Part shown: positions 47,461 through 59,759 of the stretch, piece by piece
How positions within the stretch are numbered: position 1 is the first letter of the stretch
How the letters are laid out: each line of letters starts with the position of its first letter
Assembly: GCA_036850595.1 (NCBI GenBank)
Contig: CM072161.1
Location: forward strand, 6,283,905-6,347,904
Source: Rhyacichthys aspro
Taxonomy: Eukaryota > Chordata > Actinopteri > Gobiiformes > Rhyacichthyidae
Direction: 5' to 3'
Length of the DNA stretch: 64,000 nucleotides
The notes under the pieces: model-generated
What the model saw: the letters and a program-made list of their open reading frames with translations, nothing else
Database searches by the model: none
Told to the model about the DNA's origin: nothing
Position numbers and translations under genes: made by a program

Positions 47461-48849
47461 GTTGATGGATGTTATTGACTTGCCACTATTGGATTTTTAA
47501 TAAACAGACAGAATCTTCTCAATTTATCACTCGATCTCCTGTGTGCGCTGTTTATGTGCCTGTGAGTGTGTACAGTACATTTCCCTGGTGTCTGTGCACA
47601 TTAGCTGGACTAGTTCAGTCAACAAAAGAAGCACAAAGATCAGACCAAAAATCTTCAAAGTCAGCAGTCTGTGACTGGAGCTTTTGCTTTTCTAGCAAAA
47701 CACTGGAAAATGTTATGTGTTTATGAAATTTTTGAAGTATTCATCTTTGACTCAAGTACTTAGTCTCTCTGTTCAGAACAATGGATGACTGCTGATTACT
47801 TGTACCGAAAATGAAATGCTCCTCGTATGAAATGCAGTCCTTTATGATTTGTCTGCTTGTGGAAATGTCAAGTCCTTTTTAATATACATCATATCGTAGA
47901 ATTCAAATAAATCGTGCTAAGTAGGATTTAGAGTGTGCTTGAAGATACATTCATGAGAACTCTATTTAAATGTATTTAATAGAAATAGAGTAAGTATTTG
48001 TCTTAGCGCACTCATTTAGTGAGGCTTTAACAAAACTGGTTGAGACATTCATGGTCATCCTCATGGTGACATCAAAACTTGCTTCTGAGCTTTGGCTCTG
48101 AGCTCCATTTGAACTTGATCAATGGAAGGCTGTGCAGCCTAATGCAGATATATGGAGGCGCATGCATATTGGTCGGATAAAAGGATAAGTCTCTGATTTA
48201 CTTTAGATTGAAAGAAGGAAATCTCTTTTGTTCTCTGAAAGAACTAGCAGCAGGTTTAGCATATTTTAGCTTTTTCAGTGCCTTGAAACGTTAATGCTGT
48301 ACCTCTAAAGAATGCTTATGACCATAAACATTATAGAGGTCTGTGCCATAATTAAGTAAATTCATTTATCAGACCATCTTTGAACATTTGAATTTGAAAG
48401 TTATGAACAAGCATTATGAGTGGCCTTGTCTCATGGGAATAGTGTACAAAGTGTTCTTTAACAAATGCAAAGCCCTTTCTGTAGTATTTAGTGTTGATGT
48501 ATGTAAACCATTTGACAGACTGTTCCTCTTGACGTCTGTAGGTTACATCAGCTTATAAGAAAACCTAACTGTGTGCACCACTGTGGATTGCTTTGACAAT
48601 ATTTCTATTTTCAATTTCGATTTGTCCATGATGGTACGAGTGGAGAGTGTTATGTGAACCGCCTGTGAACTGAGGCCTTGAAACCTTAAATGATGGACAA
48701 AATGGAAATAGCAGAAAATGTGAACACTAATCAAAGGAGACCAATTTTTATTTTTAAAAAGAGTTCAATTTCCCTTGAACCTCCGATATAAAACATTAAA
48801 TATCGTCTTGAAAAGATGGCTGTCTGCATGTAGCTTCTCCACCGCTCAC
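47461..48849. other. Non-coding stretch, nothing recognised
   Basis: AT-rich; frames up to 85 codons (47469-47726) have no domain. No repeat family is recognised. Confidence 0.5.
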
Positions 48850-49340
48850 ATAAACAGTCCAAAAAGAGACAAGAATCTCAGGCCAGAAATTGATGCATGT
48901 TTTACCCATCTGATCGTTAGATGTGAATTGATCGGCAGTGCACGGCTGGGCATGGGAGCGCTGCACACATGTATGACCGCTGCTGTAGTGTCTATGCCAG
49001 AGGTGACTCTCCTCTGTCCTCAGGGGTGAAAACACAAATAAATGGATTTTCCCTGCTGCTCACTCCACAGCCAGACTCTGGAGATGCAGGCCAGGGCTGA
49101 GGTGTTCCCATCCGCCCTCTGACAGCTCTCCACTGCTGACACCGACAATGTGTCTTCCCACAGATTTGGATTGATGTAATGATCCCTCTCTGCTCGCCGA
49201 GCTGCTCTGACTTATTTCATTTGCCATGGATCGTGTGGGTGTGATACTACTCTTAGCATTCATTATTTTACATAACATGACAAGACCTATTGTTGCCAAG
49301 GAGTCAGGCGAATGAACAATATAACAGGATTTTGTCACTG
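48850..49340. promoter_or_regulatory. Candidate conserved noncoding element
   Basis: Balanced block with aagatttggattgatgtaat style words (gattgatgtaatgatcc near 49172), cctctgacagctctcc, tctgacttatttcatttgcc and cattattttacataac. Opposed frames of 79-92 codons are unremarkable. It is inferred to be enhancer-like. Confidence 0.36.
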
Positions 49341-49851
49341 GCAGACTTACAATTTTGAAGACAGTGTAGTTATTGCTATGTGTTCTCAGTAGTTTCCAGT
49401 GGTGTACATGGAAATCAAATCAAAAAAGGCGTAAATATGGAAAGTGATATGGGATAATGCACACATTTGGACACTGTGCTTCTCAACAGACTATTTTTAC
49501 TCCAGAAGTCTGCAGTACTTCCATATCTGATTAGCTAAGGATGTTAATTTGTCATTGCAGTAATAAGCTCATGCTAATGTGGTGCTTCCAAGTTGGGTAG
49601 AAACTGGTGCTGATGGGATTCTGCAAATAAATATCTACTGGCTTCCAGCCCCTTTAGAAATACCAAATGTTTCTCCTGATGTAAACGCCTCACTTTACTA
49701 ACATTGCTGGGATCACTTGAACACACTTGAAATAATATAGTACTACAAAACTCCTGGATGTAATGAGTTTGTGGTACCTCAGAGGCAAGTTGATTTATAA
49801 TACTTTGGTTAGTGGATTTCTCACTTAAGCCTTCCAGCCACCATTCCCATA
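49341..49851. other. AT-rich non-coding stretch
   Basis: Nothing is recognised. The 155-codon minus-strand frame (49574-50041) reads through the CA microsatellite (as a VCVCVC tract), so it is a chance frame. Confidence 0.5.
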
Positions 49852-49875
49852 ACACACACACACACACACACACAC
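49852..49875 (+). repeat. (CA)n microsatellite
   Basis: About 24 nt of uninterrupted AC dinucleotide. Confidence 0.97.
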
Positions 49876-52084
49876 TCAAATGATTTAAAATATTTGAAAG
49901 TGAATTGAGACATCCAAAATACCAGTTTTGTAGCAGCTTTATCTGAGATGCAGTCTTATAGAAGCTCAAGGAGAGATAAATATTCTCTGTGTTAATGGAA
50001 AGATTTGTTCTTTTATTAAGAAGCACATGCGTTGGTAACATAAAGCATCTGCTGTTACTCTAATAGTTATTTGTTCTATTGCTCACACACAGTGTCAGAC
50101 CCTTTTGCAGGAATCAAAGAACCATCTGCTGAGCAGCCCTTTAAATGTAAAGATTTGCTTATACTTTCATATGGATTGTGATACCTCATTCTTTGTAGGC
50201 ACATGTGAGAAGAAATGTGGATATTCAAAGTTCTGTGTTTTAATAGATAGAGCAAAACATGAGCTCAAACATAGAATGGGTTATTTCTATATATACAATA
50301 ACAAAACCTATAAAAGTCAGCAAATATAATGAATTAAAGACAAATATATTTCTATGAACCATGAATTTGCCCCAAGTGTATTTTTCAAAAACATATTTCC
50401 TATTTAAACATGAGCAGAAACCCTTACATATATGTTGCAATGTACCTTCTTTATTACCAGATGTAGATTGGGGTCTATGGTAAACCTGTTTCAACAACAT
50501 TTCAACTGATAAAGGTCTCCATCAGTGTCAGCCCAGCCTGTGTCCCAATGTTAGTATATTCCTTTAAATGTGTCTAACATGCTAACATTAATTATTGTTT
50601 ACTCCTGCTTGTAGAGCCTTTTTACCCATTAACATCTCTGAGCTGGCACTTGTCCCAACACTCTTTCCAGATGACCATCTCCTCTCTCTATTGTACTTGA
50701 ATTTCAATAGGTGTTTACAGCCAACACACTTTGGCTTGCACTGTGCTTAGCATAATACGATAATTGAAAGTGCTTGACTCCTGATAATGACATTTTGAAA
50801 TTAAAGTACCACAAAATGAGCAATCGTCAATCTAATTTATAGACATTCGTAATATTTAAAACTCACACAAACGCCATCCAACCACCATTCATTTCCATTA
50901 TAATAATAAGGCTGTGGTTGCAAAACTGTTGCTGTAATCTAGACTCACTCTGCCTGCACGGTGTGACTTCTAATGCAGAAAATATTAAATTTGATATTTA
51001 AAAGGTAAAATAGGTTAAACGTTTGTTAAAAAAGGATGTAGCATTAGCATTCTGCAACCGTTCTGAGAGCTGATATATGATGAGAATATTGGAAGGCTGT
51101 TATTAAAGGACAACACCGCCCACCAGTCACTTTATGTAACAGCCAATGAAAGACCTGGCACCAGCTTTTATTTCATGTGGAGACAGAAACACTCCAGAAT
51201 GACCCCTAAATCATTAAAGGACAATGAAGGTGCTTTTTCTATGTCACAGTCTGTCTTTCATGAGCTGTGTGACCCTGCTCTGGTATTTGTGTTAAGTCCA
51301 CTTGTCTTCTGTCCGTGCACAATGCAATTTACTGCCTCTGCATCGCTTGATCCTTTTGTACAAGACCTTGTACTTCAGGTGGATTTTCATTCGAGACATG
51401 CACTGTAACTATATTGCACCAGTCAATAGTACAAGATAATGGTCACAATTGTGCATGTCTTCAAACCAACCCCAAGAAGTGTGCTCAACATATGGGCGGT
51501 CAATAGGAACAATGAGGAACACCTTACTGAGCTGTGTTCTATGTTAATAATTTGACAAATTGACAGTGGGAATGGAGAATTCCCTCTGTCATAGCTCACA
51601 AAAAACAGCTTGAGAATCTTTTTGGACTGGCCCTACCTAAGAATATTCTCTTCCCAGTGCTTATTTTAGCAGCATCTCCTTTTTTTAGTCGTATTTTCTT
51701 GGTTTTGTTTAAAAGAAGAGAAATTCCGTTTATTCGTTTGCAGCTCAGCATCGTGGGTGGAGCTGTTGTCTGCAGCAGCACTGGGGCTTGTCAATCAAAC
51801 TGTGCGTTCTACTTAAATCAAGCTGATTGATTGGCAGGTCTTTCCTACTTCGTTACGACTGGACAGAGTGGAGACGGATCTTTCTTGAATTATCTGCAGC
51901 CAATAAAAATGCGGGACAGTCTCGATTTGCGGGATTTAGGTTGAAAATACTGTGCAGCACCACGTGGGACATGCTCAAATCTTGATGCTATCTTTTTTTC
52001 TTGCTTCGTGTGCTTCATTTTTCCAGACCAAATTTTGACTTGCTATGTTATACACACCATTCGCTGAAACACAGTGAAAAAGAG
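49876..52084. other. AT-rich non-coding stretch
   Basis: No gene is recognised. The segment 51840-51960 (aatgcgggacagtctcg, tttgcgggatttagg, cacgtgggacatgc) may be an old interspersed repeat with recurring 'gggac' words, but I cannot name it. The rest shows nothing. Confidence 0.45.
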
Positions 52085-52480
52085 TGTTTAGGGCAGTGTT
52101 TATGCCTGATTCATTGCATTCACTTAAACATTGCCATACAAATGAATCCTATCTAACACCTTTGCTGGTTTATGTCATCCACACTCTTATCACGTTAACC
52201 GCTCACTTGCTAACCACTCCCCGAGGAGACACTTCCATACAAACTCTCACCTCTTTGACTAGAGCAGCTGCATGGTAACCACACACATGCCACATTTTGT
52301 GCTGGTGTATTTCGTTAGTATTTTTCTCATGCAACCCACACTATCCAGCGCAAATGCACGCTAACTGCTCCCCGGAGAGCTCACACGCCTCACATGCTAA
52401 TTCCACATTAAGTGTTCGCCACTGTAACCACTGCACTTGCAAACACCTGGCATGCAGTCACCTGACCTGCAAGTAATTAG
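52085..52480 (+). other. C-rich, G-poor strand-asymmetric block
   Basis: On the plus strand C outnumbers G by roughly three to one in lines counted by hand (17 C and 6 G in 52141-52200; 22 C and 7 G in 52201-52260; 21 C and 8 G in 52381-52440). Similar words recur about 157 bp apart: gctaaccactccccgaggag and gctaactgctccccggagag. It could be a decayed tandem repeat or a transcription-shaped strand bias. No ORF is notable. Confidence 0.5.
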
Positions 52481-52879
52481 CATGTTACATACAGTTTCCA
52501 TACCTGAACTTTTGACCAACATTAGACACTACTTCGCCTTTTGCTTCTTGTCGACGTAGTGCTTTCCAGTTCCTGCTTTATAGAACATCCATCCTTATAT
52601 ACTTCCTGAACTAAATAGCATTCTCTGTTTGAATAAAAATAAATAAATGTTCGACCTTGCATTATGAGTGGCAAAGAATAAACTTACAATAGAGAAAGCC
52701 CTCTATCACAGTGATATTATGTATTTCCAACCTAAGCTTTTGGTTGGGCATAAGGTTATTAAAGTACAAACAAAAAGCATTTTTCATAATAAAAGACAGT
52801 CAAAACATATTTCCTCTCCATCTCCAAATATCCACTTTATATTTTCTTCTTAATTTACTTACAAATCAAGCCGGAGAGG
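52481..52879. other. AT-rich non-coding stretch
   Basis: Nothing is recognised. Confidence 0.5.
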
Positions 52880-53450
52880 AACATAATTCGTAGGGACAGA
52901 AAACAGAGCGCGGATCTGAGAATACTTGTGGGATCAGCGTTAAACATAAGGACATCAGACACACATAATCTCGATGCGGATGTGCACTGTCAAAGATTAG
53001 ACTGCCACAGCCTGCGCCTGGCTCAATGCATAGGCAGGACAGCGTTATTTTGAGGCAACAGAGCGCTCGGCTGCTCCTGGGAAAGAATAGACATGTCAGT
53101 TGGCATTAGTGGATAACAAGTACAGTGCGGAGAGCTCCTAAACGAGTCCAGTGTTTAAAAGTAGCCACATACAGGCCCTATAGGGCGTTCGATTTAGCTC
53201 CTGTTGAAATCATTGTGTTGGACTCGGTGAATCAACTATTTCGAGAGGAGTCTGAAGAGCTACACCGAATCAGCCACTTGCGACAAATAGGGTCTCGAAT
53301 GAATGCTGCAGCTTGTAACTATATGTCAATATGCAGAGGGAAATTACAGGCTGTTTTTGAGATGAGAGCAGAGCCAAATGGAGCGTGCGCCAGGTTATTC
53401 TACGTTTCTAAAAGGGCTTATTGTCCTAAAGATGTGATTTGAAGGACCTT
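52880..53450. promoter_or_regulatory. Candidate conserved noncoding element
   Basis: Balanced block with CpGs (gagcgcggatctg, tctcgatgcgg, gcctgcgcctgg, gagcgctcggctg), no simple repeats and an open plus-strand frame of 105 codons (53125-53442). The frame has a balanced residue mix but no family resemblance. I favour regulatory DNA with a chance frame; a coding exon is the alternative. Confidence 0.33.
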
Positions 53451-53879
53451 GGTGCCTGAATAGTATTTGATTCTCCCTCTGGCCGTGTCCAGCACAAATT
53501 AAGCCCTATACTTATGTCATACTCTTCTGCTCTCACAGCAAATATCCTTATTTAAGCTGCGGCAGCCCTTTCCATCTACCCTCTTTCAGATAGTAAAATA
53601 CAGCTATTCCGGCCCTACACTCTAACAATCTTTGCGTTTAGCTCGGGCCACCACACAAGGCCTCCAGGGAACAAAATTGATCCCTTTGCCGAGTAGCATC
53701 GTCTTTTCTCTTCCCCTAATGCATCCTTTGAGCTTTTCCATTTTCTTGTCTTTGGAAGGAATAAAACTGACAGACAGCGCTGGGTTTTTTTTTTGTAAGC
53801 TTGTGTCTCGTCACTGTGTTTTCAGTGAATTGTTGCCAGCTTCACACTGCTTTTGCATTAATCCTTGTGGTTGGCATAG
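53451..53879. other. Non-coding stretch, nothing recognised
   Basis: Moderately pyrimidine-rich with a T10 run near 53787. The 91-codon frame at 53632-53907 has no domain. Confidence 0.48.
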
Positions 53880-54240
53880 GGCAAAGCACATTATCTGGGA
53901 GAATTAAGAGTGACGCCCTTGCCCCCACATTGTGAGGCGGATTAATGGGAAACTAGGAGCACGACATCGACAACGAGACTGGAGAGAACGCTGCAGCGGG
54001 AAGGAATTGACACTGTGAAAATGAGTCATTCTGCATCTTTTCTCCCAGTCCTCCTTTTGATCTGCTTACACTCTGCCGGCGTGACTCGGGGGTTTGTGGT
54101 ATTAGCTGCGTCGTGGGTGGGCTCATTTGTGTGCGCCCTCACAGTCAACGCAGCAGCAGGGATGATAAAAAAAAAGCCTGTGATAAATAAATATGGATAC
54201 AGAGCAAACTTCTTCTTGGACAGGTTGCGGAGCACATACT
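53880..54240. promoter_or_regulatory. Candidate conserved noncoding element
   Basis: Balanced, CpG-bearing block (gaggcggattaatggg, cacgacatcgacaacgag, gctgcgtcgtgggtggg). It holds two opposed frames of 69-75 codons. The plus one starts with a hydrophobic stretch that resembles a signal peptide but has no recognised continuation. Confidence 0.28.
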
Positions 54241-54689
54241 AATATTGGTAAAAGTGCCATGTGGGACCGGCAGAGCAGTCAGTTGATTGCAGCCACTTGG
54301 GCTCAATGGCTCAGTGTTTCGAATTATTTGTTGCTCTGCTGTCCTCTAGAGGAAAATGAAGCAAGTCACAGCTCTGCGTCGCCTTCTAAAGCAGAACTTG
54401 ACAGCTCAAGGACTGTTAAATACACAGGGAAGGGTGGAACGAATGCTGCATTTATAATTCTTCTATATGTTGGACTGCGTCTTTGTTTTTTTTAGTTTTT
54501 TTTATGTAATGCATTCATTTTCATAGAAGAGAATGAACAGAATGTAAAGTAAAAAAGCCTGTATTGTATTGTATTGCGACTTATTCAGTGTTATGTGGTT
54601 TTGAATCAGTGCAGCCTCACTCCACTCCATCAAAAGAGCAGTTGTCCTTTCCTTTTTCCCTCCTCCATCTGTTTGTATCCATCAAGTGT
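54241..54689. other. Non-coding stretch, nothing recognised
   Basis: Mixed composition; short tattgtattgtattg run near 54562. No gene is supported. Confidence 0.48.
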
Positions 54690-54990
54690 GATTGCTCCGG
54701 CCTTATCGGGTTTACCTGTGCAGAAAGCTGCTGCTGGCTGACCTTTAGCAGAGCTCTTTCAGGACACGTGCTGGCAGCCATTTGCAGTTCATTTGCATGG
54801 ACACACTTAATGCTGTAAATGCTGCCCAGGCGAAGAGTTGTGTAAATGCATGAGGCCTTCAGCTCCCTTTGATGAATAAATGCACACATTTAAATAAATC
54901 TAATTCACAGACAGTATTTTGACCTTCATGCTAATGCGTCAACAGCCGAGACAACACTAAAAAGCCATTTAAATGCAGGAGGAAAAAGAG
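54690..54990. promoter_or_regulatory. Candidate conserved noncoding element
   Basis: Balanced block with ttcatttgcatggac (POU octamer atttgcat at 54791), ctaattcacagacag and catgctaatgcgtcaacagc. It is inferred to be enhancer-like. Confidence 0.3.
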
Positions 54991-57289
54991 CTGACATCAA
55001 TAGTTGTGTACATTTGCATCCTTTGCATTTCCAAAGGCTTGGTGGAAATTGGTCCCTAAGTAGTTTTTTGCAATTAGTATATGAGCTGTAAAAAAACATC
55101 ACATGATCAGACCATCAGTGTTATAGCTCAAGTTCGTCATTACAAATCCAAACTACACATGAGCTTATATTATAAAAGGTAATGCGGGTACGTAAACACC
55201 TATGAGCATAAAATAAGTCAAGAAAATGTACACACCAACATGAAGTGGGCCTGAATGAAGTCTGAGTAATTGATCTGAGGACTCACTGGAGACACACTGG
55301 GATAAATTTACACTTTAATAATAGTCTCTTGAGATCAAATCCCGCAGGAGGCATTTTCAGATCTGAACTGACTCCATGTATTAGTTGTCATTCGGAAAGT
55401 CCTCTACAGTCAATGCAATGACTCCATTATTGACGGTCTAGATGTTCAAGGTTAAATATATTTGCAGCATGTCTGAATGTAGTGGCACATTCATTACAAT
55501 ACATTATGTCATTTAAAATGGACTTATTTCCTGTGCACGGATGCAGTACTGGATACAGGGGAAGCATGGCTCCATACTAATAGAATATTATCATAAGCAT
55601 GCGAGACCTGCATTAAATGACAAGTCTCTTTTCATGCTGTTTCACTGAATAACATCAGAACGTGACATTTCCATTCATGTGCATATAATGAAATACGACA
55701 TGTGTTTAATGTTCTATTTCATGTGGATAATGTACAGAGACAGCTGAGAAAACCCAATACGAATTAATAAAAGTAGTCATTTTTCATAAATATAATGCTT
55801 TTAATGTGCCATCATGTTTTGTATCTTTGATGCTGCTGCTGGAATGAGATCAAACCCCTCAGATGAGAAAAGACTGGCTAAACATACATTTCAAATGAAT
55901 AATGTATGTGTGGATTATACTTATTACATACTACACGTATTTATGTGACAATAACATATAACTCCTGGCTCCAAAAGAAAAAAAAAGAAGTGAAATCTAT
56001 GTTAGGATTGAGGCCATCTGCTTTGGTCAGATGCTAAACACATGAATGGTCCTCCACATCTGTCATACACTGGACTCAGCTGGACTCTCCTTGGCTTAGT
56101 GGTGCATATGCTCATGTAACAGACACTTAAATAGACTAAGGTCACGTCACACCTGTTCTAATGCAGGTGTAAAGTGTGATCAGAGCTGTTCACTGATGAT
56201 GAAGACAACGCCTGCTGTGAACATGACCTTTATACATCTTCTGCTCTTGATTACACCACGTTCTTGGCGTAATGAGGGGGAATTAGTGTTACTATTCTTG
56301 CATTTGTGCATAAATATCGCTGCTATTGTTGGATTTACCCCTTTAGAAAAAATGGAAACAGGTATGGCCAGTATTATAACATATATGTACAGATATAAAT
56401 GTCAGACAAAATCAGCCTTTTCATGTGGCATTTTAGGAATAGCAAAAGTGACACTCTTAAATATCTTCTAACTTAATTATCGTGTTAAGTGTTGGCAGAT
56501 GTAAGCTTTTGTAGTAATGTAGTAATTTATATATCATTAGATAGAGTATATTTTGAAGTATTAAGGTGAAAACAAAAACTTCATGATGTTAGAAGTTTAC
56601 TCTACTTAAAGATGGTTGCATTTAAAAAGAAAAAAAAAAGAAAAAAAAAAGAGTGCTCACAGAGAAGAATGGAAAGATTATAGGATCCCATTTTTGCAAA
56701 TACCAAACCCATATTTAATAGCCATTTCCATTTCAACGTTAGTGAAGACCCAAACTAACAATGCGCTGTTTAATGTGTTTAATCCAACTCAATCTCAACT
56801 TCATCCTCTTCACATGAAAAGTGAGTTGCCTAAAATGCATCAAAAGGCCTCTTAAAATGATTTCCCAAATACCGTTTATTCAAATATACCCTTGCAGTTT
56901 TATGATTAAAAACACATTAGTGTAGACATAGCCTTTTTACATCTGATTGTGCTTGATACTGAGCGGTGTATTCATGCTTTGGCACACAGACCATCATTTT
57001 GGCGTTGTGTGCAATCTTGGAAGCTGGTGATTAAGGATCAAGAGGAATCAAGAGTATTTATTCTGTTTAATCCACTTGTGATCACAGTCTCACGGCTCTG
57101 GATCACAGCTCGGAAATCTCTGATGGCGCGTCACATTCTCATCTTGCGTCCTATGCTCTGTTTACCACCGAGAAGATGCAGTCGCTTTGGTTTGCCTCGC
57201 ACTCAACAAGGGCTTAATCTCCCCGCTACGTGGCTATACTTTACACAGCAAGCATGTGATCAATTCTCTCACAGATCTATATCATAAGC
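54991..57289. other. AT-rich non-coding stretch
   Basis: No gene or named repeat. It contains an A-rich tract (56623-56651, A runs broken by G) and a short A run near 55978. Frames at 56196-56471 and 56949-57287 (112 codons) have no domain. Confidence 0.52.
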
Positions 57290-57580
57290 TTGTGCGTATC
57301 CTGGCAACGCTCTAGTTAAGTGGCGCCTCTCTCGCTCCCACGTGCCTCCCATTGACGCGCTGGCTCTAATTTGACACAGTTTAATTGCGCGCTTGTGTTT
57401 TAATCACGCGTGCATCTTCCTGTCAGCGAGCAAACGCAAATATGAGCGTGGACTTTATGGCTGCAGTTGGCTCATCATCTTTGTTTAGAGAGCCAGAGAA
57501 GAGTGTTGACTTTTCAAAGAGCACAGTTGTGGCCTCTAATTTCCCCGCGGCCAATTTAGGTTTTAATATGTGATTGTTTT
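57290..57580. promoter_or_regulatory. CpG-bearing candidate regulatory element
   Basis: CpG words recur (aagtggcgcctctctcgctc, attgacgcgctgg, aattgcgcgcttgtg, aatcacgcgtgcatc, ccccgcggcc) in an otherwise CpG-poor neighbourhood. They are mixed with TAAT cores (ggctctaatttgac, gtttaattgcg, gttttaatcacg). Opposed frames of 62 and 69 codons cover it without domain features. Confidence 0.36.
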
Positions 57581-57971
57581 TGTCAGTGTCGTGCTGGGAG
57601 CTTAGAACACGCAGACTTGTTTTGCTGTTCATTCTGTTTGATGATTTAAATGGTTTGATTAAAGATGCAGTTGAAAATGCATCTTATTGTTAATACATTT
57701 AAAGAGGCTGTATGTAGTAGAGTTACTTGTGGTGAGTTAGAGTTGGTTATGATAAAGCTGTGTTGTATTACTGAGGTGGCATCTGGATGGTGGATGTTTT
57801 GTTTTGACGGGTGCTCCTAATGGCCTTTCCCAAGCTATTAGGAGTAGGGCATTTGGCAAAAGTCACTCGCTTTTATTCATCAGCAGCATGTGAGGCTCAG
57901 GCTAACACTTTTGTAAATAATTTGGAGCTGTCGAGAGCCACGCGAAATTCAAACAGCAGCTAAGGTGATTA
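57581..57971. other. Non-coding stretch
   Basis: AT-rich to about 57840, then balanced (gtcactcgcttttattcatc, gagccacgcgaaattc) to the repeat fragment. The latter part may be regulatory. Confidence 0.45.
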
Positions 57972-58070
57972 GGCGGCACTGGGGCCAGGTTATTAGCAGT
58001 GTTGCCTCACAGAATGAAGGGCATGTGCATGTTCTCCTCATGTCCACTTTCCCCCAGAAACGCTGAAAAA
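57972..58070 (-). mobile_element. Fragment of the 32019-type repeat, reverse orientation
   Basis: The words ggcggcactggggccaggtt, attagcagtgttgcctcaca, gaagggcatgtgcatgttct and cctcatgtcc follow the order of the reverse-strand form of the common fish repeat ('ggcggcatggtgg...gttagcactgtcgcctcacagcaagaagg...tgcatgttctcc'). An internal deletion has removed the 'tcctgggttcaattcc' part. Confidence 0.7.
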
Positions 58071-58389
58071 CACACTCACTTTGGGCTTATTCTCCACAGT
58101 GAAAGGTCTGTGGAAACATACATAGACATATTTTCCCACAAGAGTCATAAGTAGTAAATTAAAATTGAACAGAAAATCTTCAACAACTATTTCAGTTTGT
58201 GTTTGAAGGAGACAACTATGTTTTAACACAAATATACTTACATTTCAAGCCTTTTCATTTTATTCTTTTAACAAATTGATGTTTTTTTTGCTGTTGTCAA
58301 AACCAGTTAGCAGGAGACAGGTGATATGTTACAACTCCCTCATCCTTTTGCCTGTCTGGCAGCAAAAAATAAGACATTTACTGCATGTG
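58071..58389. other. AT-rich gap
   Basis: Nothing is recognised. Confidence 0.5.
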
Positions 58390-58720
58390 GAGGAGTGCCT
58401 CCCCAACTTCTCTCATGAGCCGCACCGGAGCAAAACAATCATCCCCCTCACCACAGAGGCCCACGCAGCCCTCAGCAGTGGCACATCCAGCGCGGCCGTC
58501 GCTTCAGCACTTTTAGCGATTTGCTGCGTCGACATGCACGGCATCGGCAGGAGAGCTTGTTCTGTCGGAGCTGCAAGCTCTGGGTCAAGGCTGGGCGCAG
58601 CAGGGAGCCTTGTGCAGTGTATGGAGCAAATCTCTGCCTGTATTACAGTGTTCAGGTGACAGCAGCTGGAGACAGACCGCGGTGACCCATGACGTCAACT
58701 GGAGAACAGCGGGATCCACA
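58390..58720. promoter_or_regulatory. GC-elevated block with CRE
   Basis: CpG-bearing sequence (gagccgcaccgg, ccagcgcggccgtcgc, tgctgcgtcgacatgcacgg) ends near a perfect CRE, tgacgtca (58690-58697). A plus-strand frame of 127 codons (58276-58659) covers it. It is alanine/serine-rich with cysteines and matches no family I know. I read this as regulatory DNA with a chance frame. Confidence 0.33.
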
Positions 58721-59759
58721 TTTACACATACTGAACCACCCCCTGTGCTGAATTGACAAGAAAATTGTACAGAAAAACATCTTTATTGCGCTCCTTGAAA
58801 CGTTCAGATTACTTTCTTAGCAGACATGGGGGTCAGAGTGCTGCTGAACATCAGTTTTTGGTAAAAGAAATGTATTTTGTTGTGAACCTGCTGCTGTGTG
58901 TTCTCTTGTTATGTTTTGAAATATGGTGCGTTGTCGTATTTACTGCAAACAAATTACACAGCATTAAGGACAATTAGCAGACTTCACGGAGAGCCATGTG
59001 TGGTAATTAGAATCTCCTGTCACTCTTCAAGGGGAGTAAAATTAAAAATAGAAACGCTCCTTGCATTTTAATGGGCATTGTGTAACACTTCAGAGCTTTA
59101 ATATCTCTTAATTTGACATCATTCTGCATCAGTAAAATGGTACAGCAGTCATTCCCAAGGTCAAAAATATAATAAAATAGAAGTATATCATATCAATGTT
59201 TTGTCAGTGGTCCATCTTGAACTGTATTAACACTGAATGCACGCTTTAGTGCCATATGTTGACATTTTTGTGGAATACATGATTCATTCCTTTTTTGTTT
59301 AGTTTTTTTGTTGCAAATAATTGTTAACCTCACCTAAAATTTTTCAAAATGTAACCAAAGTCTACTTTTTCAGACCATGACCCCTTTCTTGCTCCAAACT
59401 TCAGCTCAAGAGCATCCTTAAGTAAAAGCCCACTGTAACAGCGTTTGCACTCCATATTATTTTTTTATTATAATTATTATTTCCCATAAGCTGCTCTTTT
59501 TTTAACACCTGTCTAACCACTCACTGCTATCTCTCCGGTGCAGTTTTTCTGCTTGAGGCTGTTTATCTCAGCTCTCTTATGGTGGTTCTTCATCTATTAC
59601 ACAACTCAATATGTGAGTTGTGATTTCTTTACCAAAACTAGGTGAAAAGACAACGCACACGCCTTACGTGCAGTTTACAGTAGAGTTTGCAGTTTGGACA
59701 CTACACTATAACTTCTGAGGTTGAACGTGATTTCATTATAAAATATTGATAATGTGTCA
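58721..59759. other. AT-rich non-coding stretch
   Basis: Nothing is recognised; T/A runs near 59459-59480. Confidence 0.52.

Noticed and set aside
49574..50041. 155-codon open frame on the minus strand
   Set aside because: It reads through the CA microsatellite, giving a VCVCVC tract; it has no domain.
53125..53442. 105-codon open frame with a natural-looking residue mix
   Set aside because: No family resemblance and no convincing splice sites. It is kept only as a remark under the regulatory block; a coding exon cannot be excluded without comparison.
4742..55019. POU octamers (atgcaaat/atttgcat) at 4742, 22717, 39030, 54791 and 55012
   Set aside because: Five in 64 kb of AT-rich DNA is only slightly above the chance count; not clustered except the last two.
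58276..58659. 127-codon open frame on the plus strand
   Set aside because: It lies over a CpG-bearing island where stops are rarer; no domain or splice context supports it.
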